DNA of 64,000 nt from Lucifuga dentata (GCA_014773175.1 VXCM01003297.1:1-64000), one strand, 5' to 3'. Counted from the first letter of the stretch, positions 11,860-25,785 are shown. Translations and numbers: made by a program. The notes: generated by a model from the letters alone, not told the origin.

Positions 11860-13226
11860 TTGTTCCATCCAAACAGTTTGCTTTCCTGCAAAAAAGGAGA
11901 AGTTTCATTTCCCATGGAGTGGATTGACAGATTTGTTAGAAGGAAAAGATGGATAATATCCACTGTGGCCAAAGGCTGCTGTGAAGTAGTCTGACACAGA
12001 CACTAATTAAGGCTCTTGAGATCTGAAGGGATTGTGGGTCTTAGCCGAGGCAGAAACGGGGAAACAAAAAAGAGAGAGAGAAGCGAACAAGCTAAAGAAC
12101 CAAACTGCAAATTGGATTGGATGAGATGCGTGTGGGTGGGTGGGTGCTCTGGCTTTTGTGTAACATGCCGTTGAACATACAATCAGTTTTGCTTTCTAAA
12201 ATTTAAACATTAGGTGCTGGAGAGCCAGGATAGGCGGATCTGCAAACAGGAAGTGAAAAGCATTTATTTCTGTACATTCCTGACTTCTCGCAAAAACAGG
12301 ACTTTCTGGGTCATTTTGTATACAGCTACGTATTGTAATGAAGGACTTAATTGGACCTCTTGACATGCATATGGGCTTATGTTTATACTGCTGTAATGCA
12401 AACACATCTGACTTCTCAAATCACCCCTGCCCTTTAGCTCACCTCTTCCTGTGCCAATTTAGCGGCTAAAGGTGAGTCCTCTGTGTTCCATATTTATATT
12501 TTGACAGTAAATGAAGTAAAAAGAGCAGAGGTCACCATCTCCCCTCCAGGCAAATGTGCAGACTCTGCAGTCTTGGGTTAGGTGCTAAATATCACCAAGC
12601 GCTCTTGTTACAGTGTTAAACTGCAGTCAAACTGGGAATTTTCAGCTAAAAGACAGAAATGAAAGGTTATTAAGGACAACAACATCAGTGATTACTCAGC
12701 CGTCCACCTCAGCCAGGCACCGAGACTCATTAAATGGATTAAATGTTTGTTCATGCTTTAAGAGGCAAAAAAATGCAGTGAGCCATGATTTACAAATGAC
12801 TTCTTATATAGCTAAGAGTTAACCTGGGAACTATCTTCACCGTCTCTGTCATCATCTTCGATAAAAACAACTTATGACAGCACACATGGCTTCATAACGA
12901 CTGTGTAAAAGCTATAATACCCTTGAGAATTGTTTTTACTGTATTTGTGGGTGTGTGTGGTATTTGTGATGAACCATCTTTGACTTTGCCATTTCACTGT
13001 CATATTAGAGGCAAAGATGCTCCCTGGAGGATCGCAGCTATACAGGCTACATCACAACTCAGCTTAAAGGGAGCAGAAAATATGTTTGTGTTTTGAAGAA
13101 AACAAAAATTCCCTACCAGATATAATAGCAGTAATACAATCTGTAATTTAGGGTAATTTTCTAGTACCAAAAAAAAACCAAAAAACAAAAACAAAGCTGA
13201 CAACAGTATAGCAAAAATTAGTTTTG

Positions 13227-13258
<32 letters not shown>

Positions 13259-16200
13259 CAAGTAGAAAGACAGGCCACAGCAAAACACTATCTGATCTTT
13301 GAACCAGTAAAAGTAATTTGATTTGAGCCTGTTTGACTTCATATAACCCATGAAATTCTCATTAAAAGTGCCTGAAACTCAACAAATACTGGCTGTTTTC
13401 TGGCTGTTTTCACCATGTCTGCTGGCAACATGTTTGTTTCTCACTGATTTTTTTTTTTCCCCCTACTTGTTTAAAAAAATCTTTAAGGACTCAAAAACAG
13501 ACAAATTTACGTGTTAGGAATTCTTCAGGTGGGTCTAATTCTTGAAAAACAAAACCAAAAAAAAAACAAAAAAAAAACCCCAAAAAACCCCACATTATTT
13601 TCTCATGTTACAATGTATATTTGTGATATCACTTGTTAATCCTCCAGCCCACTTTTCAGGTCATAACCTAGTGCATATTCTACTTAAAAAGATAATTTTG
13701 TTTTGATTACACTAACATCTAATCAGTTTTAGATCTTGAGACTCTCTTGAATTCCTGCTTTTGAAGTGTTTGGCAGTTGCTGTAATTATAAGTATATAAA
13801 TTAATTAAAAAAAAGAAAATTACAGGCAGCTTTGCTGTGTGTTTGATGTCCTCACAAGTTGCTTTTGTCAACACGTAGCAGACATAAGGCTTAACACTTG
13901 GACATAAACTGACATGTAGCTTTTGTCTAGACATATTCGTTCAGACAGATGCATTCCTCTGTGTCATTGTGGGTCACTTCAGTAAGGTTCGGACTTTAAG
14001 GGAATCACTTCATTTAACCCAAGCATAAATCCCACCAGCACACCAGAGGCAGCTGAAGACAATTCCTTAATCCAAGAAGACACTGAGTGAGGATTCATAA
14101 AAGCAGAAAGGCTTCCAGCAGCATCCTTCCTACTGCACACCAGCAGGGATAAAATTCCCTAATGTGAATGCAGGAGGATTTTTCCAATTGCAAAGCCTAA
14201 TTGCAATATTAATCAATTACCAAGAATAAAAAGCAAATTTTTATGCCTGCTGAGGCTGGGTGGCTGGTGTGCTGATTTCCTGTAGTCTGTATTCACTGGA
14301 TTATATGAGGTCTGTGCTCAGTTGTAAGAAAATGAAATTGTCCCACTTTGATATTTGCATATTCACTCAAAAACAACAAGGTTCCTACTGTATGCAGTAA
14401 TATAGCAGCTACATCATGCTAGTATAGCATATTGAATGTTTGCTGGACTCCTGTTGATTTAGTTACACAGAATCAGCCCTGCATTAATAGTGAATGCAGT
14501 TCAATAATGTCTCAGTCTGGATGAAAGCAGCCCCCCATAAAAACCATCAGAGGGCAATCGATGTGCTTTCATCCTCAGGACGGAAATTGCACTCATACGG
14601 CTCCAACTCTATGAAGGTCCCCATTCCAAAGCCTAATCATTAACATCAAACTTGTAGGAAAAAAATCAAAATGTCAGTCTTGCCTGCAATCTCTGGGCAG
14701 AAGAGTATTGCTTATTTCTTATACAGTTTCATCCTATTATGTACTCCATAACATACTGTAAGCCTGCTTCGCATGATGTGACTGTATTCATTGAGAGAGA
14801 AATGATATGTTGGATGATGCATTTTGCAGGTTGGAGAAGTTTTTCTAAGGAACTACTGAACACACATTAGATCACACACATTAGCTACATGTACCGAATA
14901 ATGTCTCCTACCCGAATTCCCTAAAGACCCTAAAGATACAATGCAAGACTTCCAGTCTCATCAAGTTATTTATGTCTCTTGTCTTAAAAGTCTTATTCAC
15001 CAAAACATCTGATTTAAGTAGAGGTGTCAGTATCTTACAACAAGTCATATCTCTACAATCAAGAAAAATGGCATTTCATTTGAGAAAATTGGTAAAACAA
15101 GTTGATTTTGTTTCGCAAAGTGGATAAAATAATTTTACTGTAATGACAGATTGTTTTAGTTTTTGGATTTAATAACAGGGAAAACAGGTCCAATAGTGCT
15201 CTGATTTACATTTCACCAACATGAAGCCAGACTTTTTCTATCATTAACATGATATCAGATGTCTAAAATATATATATATATATCATGCAAATTGAACATC
15301 ATAATACTGTTTTCCATAAAATTCAAAGACCTGCTTACTGATTGCATCTGATCTTGAGCTGACTGCATGCTGCTGACTCAGCATTATCTTGCTACATATT
15401 TGTGGTAGTTACATGTTTATAGACTTATCTGTAACAGTACAGTGACTCCATGAATGTGATCTTGTCTCAGTATTTATTTTTAACCCACCAGCTCGATGTG
15501 AGTGAACGTACACCTGTTGATCGTCCATCACAGGTGGCACACGCCTGAATTTAGGTTGGTGTCTTGGTTTTCAAGAAATATGCAGAAATGTCGACAAATG
15601 CCCTATCTTGCAATGTTAAAGAAAGTGAAAAAATTTTTGTATCCTAATCTGCCTGAAAGTCTAATCAACTACATGTCTAATAAAAATAAATAAATAAATA
15701 AATAATAAGTAAATGAATCAATAATCATCAACATACTGTATGTGAGGAGGGGTTTCATTCTTTCACACTTATAGTCTTTAGCACCAATACAAAGAGACCT
15801 CCATGATGTCATGAAGATCATTTTCCCAGATGTTATACAGCACCCACTTCAACCCCAAAAGCCTTCATACAGTTGTTTACACATGCTGAACAGTGCTCAC
15901 CACAAAAATTGGTGGAATTGTCCTTTAAATAATTCTTGATTTACTTGTCAAGTTTTCATCAGTAAACAGGAAGTCTCTGATTTGTTCTTGGTACAACTAC
16001 TAAGGATTTTTTATTGTTTATTTGGTATCAATTAATCAAAAGAGTTTTTCCCAAATGTAACTTGACATAATCACTCAGGGAAATCTGCTTTCTGTTTTGA
16101 ACACCTGCATAATGTCACAAGACATCCCTCAGATGCTGAATTTCTAAGATCTTTTTGTCTCAAACTTACAAACGGCATCAAAATATACAAGGTGGTTCAT

Positions 16201-16691
16201 TGTCTGCTGATTCAAAGCGTACACCCACCACCAAAGATGTTAATTATTGCAAATGCTGCGAATGTTCAAACGGCGTATGAAATCACAGCAGAGTTTGCTT
16301 TAGCAGTCCGCCTTTTGATCATCTGGCATTCATGTGAAGTTCAATGTATGCCAAGGCCTCCTGCAAGGCAACACACAAACACACACTCTTCCTCTCCCTT
16401 CCTCTTCCTCCCCCCCCCGNCCCCCCCCCCGGCCACATTCTCAGGTATCAAAAAAGGTTTCAAATATAAAGCTCACTTCAATTTGTACATGTACGGACAC
16501 TGATGACACTGATGCTACTTCCATGTTCAAAGACAATTACTTGCATTTATCACCACTTGTCAATGAGATGGTGTGAATATTCTGGTACCTGCTGCAGCAC
16601 GTATTGTTACAAAAAGCAATTAGCGTGCTAAAAACAACATTGGCTCACTTCTGCTAATTTGAAATAATACAATGCAGATGACATGTAATTG

Positions 16692-16729
16692 CTGTAATTA
16701 CACTATAATGACAACTGGTGTAATTACAG
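16692..16729. promoter_or_regulatory. 12-bp inverted repeat CTGTAATTACAC with homeodomain cores
   Basis: CTGTAATTACAC (16692-16703) and its exact complement (16718-16729) are separated by 14 nt. Each holds TAATTA, a paired-type homeodomain core. Further TAATT-type sites lie within 130 bp on both sides. Confidence 0.4.
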
Positions 16730-17006
16730 TGTAAATGTTTTTTCATCTTTATGTATCATGACAGACTTGACCTGTTGATGTCTGTGTGTAATTTACAGTG
16801 GACAGAAGGCTTTCATCACAATTTGTAATGTGGAATTTGTTCTTGTACTCATCAGGATATTTTTACTGGATAAAGACAACTCTAGCGATCCATCTGACTG
16901 ATTAAAATTAAAACACACAGACAGACACACACACACACACAGAGACAAGGATGCAATAGTTTTTTGATGTAGATCAAAGCTGACATGTTCTTATTTCCAG
17001 AGTTAA

Positions 17007-17189
17007 ACCTTCCTCAAACTCCGAGATGAACTGGAAGGAAATTCGGAGGCATTGGCGGGTGAAGGTGCCACAGCTGCCTCAGTCAATAGGCCAAAGCTGC
17101 TCACAGACTCTGAAGCAGACAGCGGAGGCAACAGAGGCAGATCAAACAGTAAAGGCCCTGACTTAAGACACAAATTGACTGGTGTGCAG
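17007..17189 (+). other. Candidate isolated exon, unidentified
   Basis: One frame is open from 17007 to the strong donor CAG/gtgaga at 17190 and reads FLKLRDELEGNSEALAGEG, then charged Ser/Gly-rich residues. A good acceptor (TTATTTCCAG, ending 17000) precedes it, but this frame has a TAA at 17004-17006, so it could only be used from a later acceptor or as a first exon, and there is no ATG in this frame. A second frame is also open for about 47 codons from an ATG at 17026. I recognise no homologue; it may be a non-coding exon or chance. Confidence 0.25.
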
Positions 17190-17700
17190 GTGAGAGATCA
17201 CCTTTTCTCCAGTCAGATAACTTTCACAGTTCATAGACTGAAAGTGAGACACATTTTTGGAATCATTCCAGAGTCATTAAATCCAGGGTATTTTTGTATT
17301 CTGCACACACATCTGTTGAAGATCTGTCACCATGGTTCTGATAACACGGGAGGCGGAATCACCTTTGCCCCTGACTCAGTCCTCTGTTAGTGATGGGAAG
17401 AGTTATGCTATTAGACACCACAGGATAGGATTTCACTCGTTACACTCCTCTTCTGATTGAACACCCCAACACTATCCGTTATCATGAGAGTGGTTTGCTG
17501 CTCGAGGCTCTTCTTGTAGTACTGGGTTATGTGCTTCCACTCAGTTGGATGTATCTTACATGACAAAAAGAAGGAACGTGGGAGCTGCTTCATGCGTCTC
17601 CATCCCCTCTGAAAAGCGTGGGAGAGTTCTTCCATGATTAATATCATAAATCACATTTTATAATGAGTGATCTTTATTGATGGGGGTGATGTAGAATTAC

Positions 17701-18513
17701 CATATATACTTGAGTATAAGCCCATCTCGTGTATAAGCTGACCTTCCAATTTTCACCTGCAAATTTAGATTTTCAAAGAAACCCGCATATAAGCCGACCC
17801 CCTGATGTTGTTCCATCAATTTATTTGTTTAGCAAATTACCTGTTTTTCTGGGTATTGTCATAATATTCTTGTGATTTTCTGAAAATAATCCACTTACCA
17901 GTACAGGTAAACAGCTGATTACCGTAACTGACATTAGCTGACGTTAACTTTTCCAGACTCCTCTTACTTGTCTTAATCGCCAAACAGTTCATTCCAGTCC
18001 TACTCTGTGTAACGTGTCCTGACACGTTACACATATGATGCTCTTTTCCTCTTCTGAGTCCATACAGTTTCCATTTCAGTGTTGTATCTTATCTCAAGCT
18101 TCTTGCTAATAAAGTACAAAACATGTTGAACAAGACTACCAAACAACGGTACTATACCGGTCATCTCTGATTGGCCCATTCTTTTGTCTTTGACCAATTA
18201 CAACAACACTTGCTGGGCGCTGCAATGGCTGCTGAAAAAATGTGCTGGATAAGATGTTTTATCAGGAAATATCTCATTCTAAGGTATGATTTAAACTATT
18301 TTCNTGCTGGATAAGATGTTTTATCAGGAAATATCTCATTCTAAGGTATGATTTAAACTATTTTCCATGGGTGGTAGTAGTAATGGGTAGTATTTCCACC
18401 CCTGGAAATTTCGTTCTTTGGGATCAAATTTGAATTTCTCGTGTATAAGCTGACCCCCCGATTTGCATTGTGAAATTGGTAATAAAAACTTGGCTTATAC
18501 TCAAATATATATG
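17701..18513. mobile_element. MITE with GTATAAGC terminal repeats
   Basis: About 810 bp with inverted ends: left CATATATACTTGAGTATAAG, right (reverse complement) CATATATATTTGAGTATAAG, and inner GTATAAGCTGACC blocks at both ends. Non-coding. Its true length is about 62 bp less because it contains the duplicated contig overlap at 18243-18365. Confidence 0.75.
18243..18365. other. Exact 61-bp duplication around a single N (probable assembly artefact)
   Basis: Bases 18243-18303 and 18305-18365 are identical and separated only by the N at 18304, inside the MITE at 17701-18513. Confidence 0.85.
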
Positions 18514-20136
18514 TACTGGTCACATGCACTTAAAAAAAATAAAATAAAAAATTCAACAATAATGTTGTTTATCCCAAATTGGCAATCATGTAATTTGAAA
18601 TGAAAATTGGACCAATTTTCAGCATAGAATCTTAAACGCGCATCAGCGAGATGTTGAAGCTCTGGCAGGCGCTCCAGCCAACAAAGTGTTTCTAATGTCT
18701 TGAGAGACCGTAAATAAAGAGACTAATGTGTTTGAGTACGCACATCTAAATAAGACTTGTCTGGAGAAAATCTTCTCTTCCCATGATGCTTTGTATGTCG
18801 TGATGCCTTGGCTTGTTTGTTTTGCGTTCAGAGAACTGCTTTGAAAGAGAAATGATAGTGATATTTTCTTGTCAAACATAATGACTTTCCATTTGGCCGT
18901 TGTAAAAGTCTCCATCAGAGGGACATTTTGCATCCAGATTAGCTTTGGACAGCAACGAGCTTTACATATGGCAGCAGAGACAGCATTCATGCTTAAAAAG
19001 TGACGTCAAGCATATATCCATTTTAGCATTAAACACAAACAACATTATAAATAGAAGCTGCAGTGGAATTTTTTTTTATGATGTCAAGCTTTGGTAGATC
19101 AAAATTTTATGATCAAAAGAGGAATTAAATAGCAAGTCTTTGAGAGAGAAGGGCATTTCAGAACTTTGTAAAAACTGTATTTCTCTATAATGTGAAATCG
19201 CAAATAATTCACACAATGTCATTTTCAGTCACAGTTGAAGATTTTGTGTGACTTTATCTGAGGACTTTCATTTTGTGCTACTTTCTGCTTCTACATCTTA
19301 AAGCTACAGTAAATGCTGCACTTTCACTCCACTGCAATTATCTCATTACAGTAAACTCATAATATCACTGTTGTCGGGTAAACATCTTTTATGTTTGCCT
19401 CATTTTATCTTAATGAAACAATGAATTTAAGACAGGCAGTAGGTTTATATGCACATTAAAACTTCATTAAAGTCAATTAAAGCCTTTTAAAACTAGTTAT
19501 AAGGCAATATATATATATATATATTCAAACTTTATGTAAAGATTTGATCAAAACCCACATAAATTGGAGTAAGGTTATTCTGAGTAACAACCTACTAGAT
19601 TATGCACTTGTAAATTGATTTATTCAGGCATGTAAACATTAAGTCATCTCTGCATGCATTTCCTCACTTGGTGGACTCTCCTCATATTCCAGTTACACAA
19701 TGCACCAAATATGTTCAGTGAACCGTGGGATCCTATTAATTCTGTCCATGTATATGTCTTACTTGTATAACTGCGTTAAGACATAATAATCACAGTATAC
19801 TAGCATGCATGTAAACATACTAATTACTAAGCATCAACTCTGAGAAATATGGTGGAAAAACTTATAGGTTTACAGTATGAAGGTGAAAAATTACTGACAA
19901 CAATGCAGAAGTTGAGGGATTTTCAATTAAAAAAGTTAATTAAAAAAGGAATAACAAACTAAAAAAAAACAAGTTAAACCAACTGCAAATTGGTTTCATT
20001 TGCAAATAATTTGTTCACACTAACAAAATTTTCATAGATTTCAGTTATTTTGATTCCATACAATTATCAGGTAATGGTTAAGTGTTAGAGTTATTGGACG
20101 TACCATCAGGGTGTGCTTTAATGGTACACATACCAC

Positions 20137-20152
20137 AGTTTGAGAACCACTG
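20137..20152 (-). repeat. Isolated hAT-type terminal sequence
   Basis: On the minus strand it reads CAGTGGTTCTCAAACT, the usual hAT/Charlie-type end. No matching opposite end was found nearby, so this is a terminal relic only. Confidence 0.45.
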
Positions 20153-20650
20153 ATTTAGTGTATAGAAGCATCTTTTCTTTCTGTAATCCTTCCACTGACC
20201 TGAATGTATAAAATCCCACATTTTTTTGTGAAAACATTAAAAAAAATTGCTATTTCATACAAGATTTTTCCATCATTTTATTCTAAGATGGTCAGTATTG
20301 CACAGTTTTTACATATACTGTATATATAAATATATATTTTCATAATAACTAAAACTTTCACTGGTTATTCTCTCTTGAATCAACTTGACATATGAATGCA
20401 ATGACCAGGTTTGGAGCAGCTGCTTGGGATCAAAGGAAGGAATTCATTAAATTAATTGGTAAAGCAATTATGAAAGATGTATGTGGAAAACATTGCGTCA
20501 GAGTGATGAAAGTCTGTCATTGTCCTGACTGCTGGTTTTAGCATTGACATTTTAATTGGTGATTTTCAGCTCTTATTCCCCACCAAAATTACCCAGATAG
20601 AAGAGAAAGTTTCTAGGACATTTCGTAAAGAATGTTCCCTTCTAAGCTGG

Positions 20651-20651
<1 letters not shown>

Positions 20652-20696
<45 letters not shown>

Positions 20697-20703
20697 ACAC
20701 ACA
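20652..20703. repeat. (AC)n microsatellite with one interruption
   Basis: AC run broken once by TC near 20691. Confidence 0.95.
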
Positions 20704-21424
20704 GTAGAGACACTGAAATAGAGTAGTCTGTCTGACTGAGCCTTGTGTGGGCTCAGTGACAGTGCTGATTAAACATTAAGCAGGAGATATAATGCCATTT
20801 TACCACTGTGAGTTATCCAACCTCTTTGTACTATCATTTCATCTTTGCCCTTGAACTCAAACACATCGCAGAGTGACAGGATAGAAAGAATAATGATAAT
20901 GAATTATGCATATACGAGAACTTGAATTCATCCTTATACAACTTTGGAAAGTTGGTGCGTTTGAGGACCCCTGAGTGTTATTTGTCATGCAGCTGACAGG
21001 AAACACAGTGGTTGGTTCTCGAAAATGGGCTGAATTCCTGAGCTAACTGGAACAATTTTGTACAGTGTCATGGACTAAAATCCTCCTCCTGATCCTGAGA
21101 TGCTGAGCAGCAGAACCAAAGAAACTATCTAGCTTCCTGTGAACCCTTTCGTCGTTCTTTTGAGTTGATATGAGGTGGATTTGTGACAAGTTATCACTGC
21201 AGCATGCGCCTCCTCTGGCTGATTCTTACATGTGTTTTACTTGAGAAAGACAAAAAAACAAGAGAAGCATTACTCATTAGAGCACATGCCTCTGCCAAGG
21301 CTGAACAAGCCTAGACCATAGCTCTCTGTTATAATATAGTTTTCACTGATTTCACACTTCTGTGGTGAAATTCTTCCTCCACATTTGATGCATCTTAACT
21401 ACTGAAATACGTAGCTATATAATT

Positions 21425-21513
21425 ACCACACAGAAAGGCCAGCGCAGGGATTCGATCCCAGAACTTTCTTGCTTTGATGCAACAATGCTAACCACTGCAG
21501 CACTATGCTGCCA
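21425..21513 (-). mobile_element. tRNA-derived SINE head
   Basis: On the minus strand it reads GGCAGCATAGTGCTGCAGTGG, TTAGCA and then GGATCGAATCC (21448-21458), a B-box-like internal Pol III promoter, followed by GGCCTTTCTGTGTGG. I recognise this as a very common fish tRNA-like repeat head. The body is truncated. Confidence 0.7.
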
Positions 21514-22688
21514 TAAAGACAGAAGAAGAAGAAACAACTACAGCAATAGTAGGACTTAATTGCATTATTTATCATAAAAAAAGAGCAGTTTTTAAAATTT
21601 ATCTTGATCTGGGCTGAATTGCAGCTGTCAATTGGTGTATTACGTTTGAAGAAATTGACAAAAAAATATTCAGAAGTCTTGCAATGTCACGGAATAATTT
21701 TACATCGTTAAAATCAGAACGAGTGCAAATCGAGTTCACATCTCCAACAAACTGTTCCAGAGTTAATTTGGAACTGGACCAAGACCACCTCCTCAAAATG
21801 GTCTTCCTTCCAGTAGTTTTGATGTGATGTCTGTGCTCATGCTGCCCAAACGAACCACATCAGGAGGGGAAACGAACCCCAGTCCAATCCAGCTGGACTA
21901 ATGTATGTGTGAAAGTGCCCATAGCGCAGCTAGTTGACAAATCAGCTACAAATCAGCTGGGAAACAATAAAACAACATCATCACAGTCTGTGATAGTCGA
22001 TGAATCTCCTGAGACACCGAAGAGCAGCAGAAATCACATTTCCCCTCCAGTTTACGGATTGCTGTTTTATCTTAAGCTTTTCTGATCATCCTTTTTAGCC
22101 GTATTTGGTAAATAGGATTTATGGAGTCCTTATTCTACCCAGATCAAAAATGTATAAAGCATGAGCTTTGGATGCACTTGGACAATCGGAAAAATTGCAG
22201 CCTAACTCACTGATATATTCATAGCTTTATTTTCACCTAGGCGGCAGACTTATCACTTTCATTTTGGCCGTGATATTGCTGTAGAGATATGTGTAATTTT
22301 CTCCTTGGGCCTTTGAGTTTCCTGGATATATTATCATCAGCCAGTGCCCTTTGATATTATGAACTTCTGAGTGTGATATGAGAGGTTTGTGTATTTCATC
22401 CAGAGGTATGCTGGGTAATTCATTGGAGTTGTCAGCAGCATTTTTGGGGATGTGTCACTACAAATTGTCTGGAACTCTTCATATTCTGATGGAAACATAT
22501 AGAGTAAAAATGCACTATTCATAACCAGAGGTGCTAAATTCTTATTACATCTGCTTCTCACCATGGCATAATTATAAATTACCTCAGGCAACAGTAGGTT
22601 AATCTGACAAACTCTGCAGCTATACATTAGTAGAAGGATGAGAAATAACATTTCTCTCTATTGTTTAGCTCTGGAGCAATGCTTGGCT

Positions 22689-23363
22689 CAATGGCCCAGA
22701 TTCATAAACCGTAGCACATGATTTACCGCATCGCTATGTGCAAATATCATGGTACAACCACATTTTCTCATTCATAAATGCCTATTATTGACATATTTTA
22801 GCATTTGCCTTGAAAGAGGCGTTACTGTGATATTTCCTTAATCTGGGCAACATTTAAAACTTTATTTGCCTCACATGTTCGTGAGCAATAACTTTGATAG
22901 ATTAAACTCACTCAGCTGATCAGTCAGTTTTTAAATGGTGAGTTTTGATCCGATCTGACGTACATTCAGGTGCTCAAATTACCTCACCTGCTACGCTGCG
23001 CACGTCTGAGTTCCTCAAACNCCCCCCCCCCCCCAAAAAAGCCTGTTACCTGTTATTTTCGTATCAGTCTTTTAAAACAAGGAGCTCTAAAGCAGAATGT
23101 ATGTTTTCTTTGCTAATTTGTGGCTTTAAAACCAGATGAATCGGGATAAATGGTGGCGGGTAAATATGCAGCAGCTCATTAACAAGCTGATCTTCATTGG
23201 TTTTTACCTGTCACACCTCACAGCAACGCTACCTTCATGTCACAGCGGTGGGCAGAATATTGTAGAAGTTTTATGAATGAGCCTCAATTATCATGGTGCA
23301 CATTAAGGCAACACTACACTCCTTATCGCTGTTTTTTTTTTTTTTTTTGAATCTGGGCCATTG
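22689..23363. mobile_element. MITE family D, full-length copy
   Basis: 675 bp with perfect 16-bp terminal inverted repeats, CAATGGCCCAGATTCA on the left and its complement on the right. Related partial copies lie at 2840-3540 and about 45980-46105. A C-tract gap point (23021) lies inside. Confidence 0.8.
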
Positions 23364-24149
23364 TCTCATGAAAAATGTGGGTGTGTAAATCTGAGATATT
23401 CAGGTTTGTGAGTCTAAAAATTAGATTTGCCCAAACAGCTATAAGGCCCATGTGTGTAGAAAAGGTGCCAGGAATTGTGAAATGATCTCTCAGAGTTCAC
23501 AATTAATCAGGTAGAGACACAAAAACAACAGGCAGGGACGAAGTCAAATGAAAGAGACTGAGTTAAAAGAAAAAGCAAAGAAAGAAAAGTAGATCCTGCA
23601 GGCAGAATCAACTCAGAGATTTCCAGTAAAGGTAAAGCCAAAAGAAAGATGTAGAAGACTATTCTTTAAATAAAATGTGTGGACGTGAATGACTTTAGTA
23701 GTCAAAACTTTTTCACAGATATCTGATTACAGCTTCAAATCAGGGAAAAACAACACACACATTTTGATCCTTTCTTGACAACTGGATCTGATTAGCCAAT
23801 CAGAAAGCTGCCTACTGACTGTCCAATTGGAAATCAGGATTTATCAAGCTGAGCAACCCTTTCTGGATTTCATAGTTGTCTTTTGAATCAGTATTTTTAT
23901 TTGACTGATATAAGAATGAGTCAGATCACTTATCAGTAATCTTAATATATTCTGGAAATTAGTTTAGACCTTCACGCTATCATCATGTTATATAATGTAC
24001 TAACTTTTAATTTTACTTACAAGATAACACCCAAACAGAGCCAGATAGCAGTAATCGCATGAGATGTGAAAATAAAACGAGTATATATATTTCTCCTCAT
24101 CAGTCAGAGCAGATACAATATAACTGTATAAAGATGAAAAAAGAATCAA

Positions 24150-24720
24150 GTGAAACATTTCAATTACATGGTCCTGACTGTCACCAGCCATGCAAAGTGC
24201 AGACCAAAAAGTCAAAAGCAGGATTGTGCAGGTGAAACAGGTGAAACAGGTGAAGCCTTCAGAGAATTAGATAATATTTTAAAGACCAAGAAGCTCTTCC
24301 TTGAGACTGGAGACTCAGAGGGTTACATCAGGTTGATATTGTTCTACGGATGCAAAACATACAGTAGACTCTCGAAAACGACCTTTGAAACAACCCAAAC
24401 ACAACCAAACTGCGGTTCCCTCTAGCGATGCAGCAAAACTGGAAGAAAAGAGGCTTCACTTCATCAAGTACAGTACAACTACAATTCTTTGGCCACGTTA
24501 TGTGAAATGAAAAACTAAAACATCGCACATTTTGCACACAATCTTTACAGGTACTGCAAGATCCACTTCAAAGACTACGTACAAAGGAACTTCACCTGAG
24601 TGTTCCAAGATGTCAAAGATGGTGAAAAAAGGAAAACATGGGGCACTATGGCCGCCAAAGCCTGGGCAGGCTACTGACTGCGGACCACTGACCACACTTT
24701 CCTGCTGCTTCTTTGCAGGG
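24150..24720 (+). mobile_element. Possible decayed LINE 3' reverse-transcriptase tail
   Basis: Broken frames contain ILFYGCKTY (like LLYGCETW), FFGHVM (like WxGHVxR) about 120 bp on, and CKIHFKDYVQRNF (like KRYKDTLKxxL), in the order seen at the C-terminus of several LINE-type reverse transcriptases. Frames are shifted and stopped. It is a weak match resting on motif order alone. Confidence 0.35.
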
Positions 24721-25344
24721 TAGAATCATTTTAATACCTGCCTTGATTTTTAACATTTCAAGGTGGAAATCATAGCTTACATGACCATTAGGCCAAATGT
24801 TCTGTAGATTTTTGATATCTGGACCACTACCTGAGCCATAAAGCTAGGGACCATTTAATAGAAAAGTGCCCCTTCTCAACCTTGAAAGCGATTATTCTCA
24901 TAAGCATAAAGCTGAAGTGCATGACAACATTGCACACGCCGCTGTTTTAATTTAGTCGTGCAAAGGGAGGTCTTCTGGAGTCAGGGTGTGTTTTGATGAA
25001 GGTGCTATCACCCTCAATGAGAGAAATAATTATCACAACAACATATACATAAGCCCTCTATTAGATTAAGACCCACTTTAATAGACTCCCAGCAAGAGGG
25101 GGGAGTGGTAGCTTAATGTAATTGGTTACAAGACGACACGGAAAGCATCAAGAAAAATGAAGCGGATTTATAAGACTTTCACTATCTCAGTTTGTGTTTT
25201 CTCATCCTGGTGAAGCTTTATTTGACTATTCTAATCACTCCTGTTCTGTGATCTCACAAGCGTCATATAAATGGCAGGTGCTTTCTGTTTATTTTTCCCA
25301 TACATAATACATGTGGTGTCTAAATCCTACTGGCGTGTGCAGAA

Positions 25345-25390
<46 letters not shown>
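25345..25390. repeat. (AG)n microsatellite
   Basis: GA-rich run, almost perfect. Confidence 0.95.
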
Positions 25391-25394
<4 letters not shown>

Positions 25395-25785
25395 CTAATG
25401 GTTTGAGGCAGAAAATCTCAAAGCAAATTGGTAGAAACACTCAGACAAAAGCCGAGAAGGGCCAGAGAAACCTTTTGCTGTGGTCTGAGAGTTCAGAACT
25501 GGTGATTTGAGAGTTTGGAGCTTAGAAAGGCTTTAAGCACAGTTTGATCAACTCCTGCTTGACAGTATTTGGAATCTGCTTTGCACTCACCTGACTGCAA
25601 GGTCACCCGAACCAGATTTTGATGCAGTTCTCTTGAAAGCATAAATCGCACTCCAGTGTAACCTTTATCTTTCATTATCCTGCAGCACCAGAGCGCTGTG
25701 TTCTGTAAAGCCGAGTCGATGGCACCAACAAGTCCAGACTTGCAGGTTTATTTTTCCTACAGATTCACATGTTGGAAATATTTTT

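Noticed and set aside
24229..24257. Short tandem repeat of GTGAAACAG
   Set aside because: Three units only; ordinary slippage, with no sign of function.
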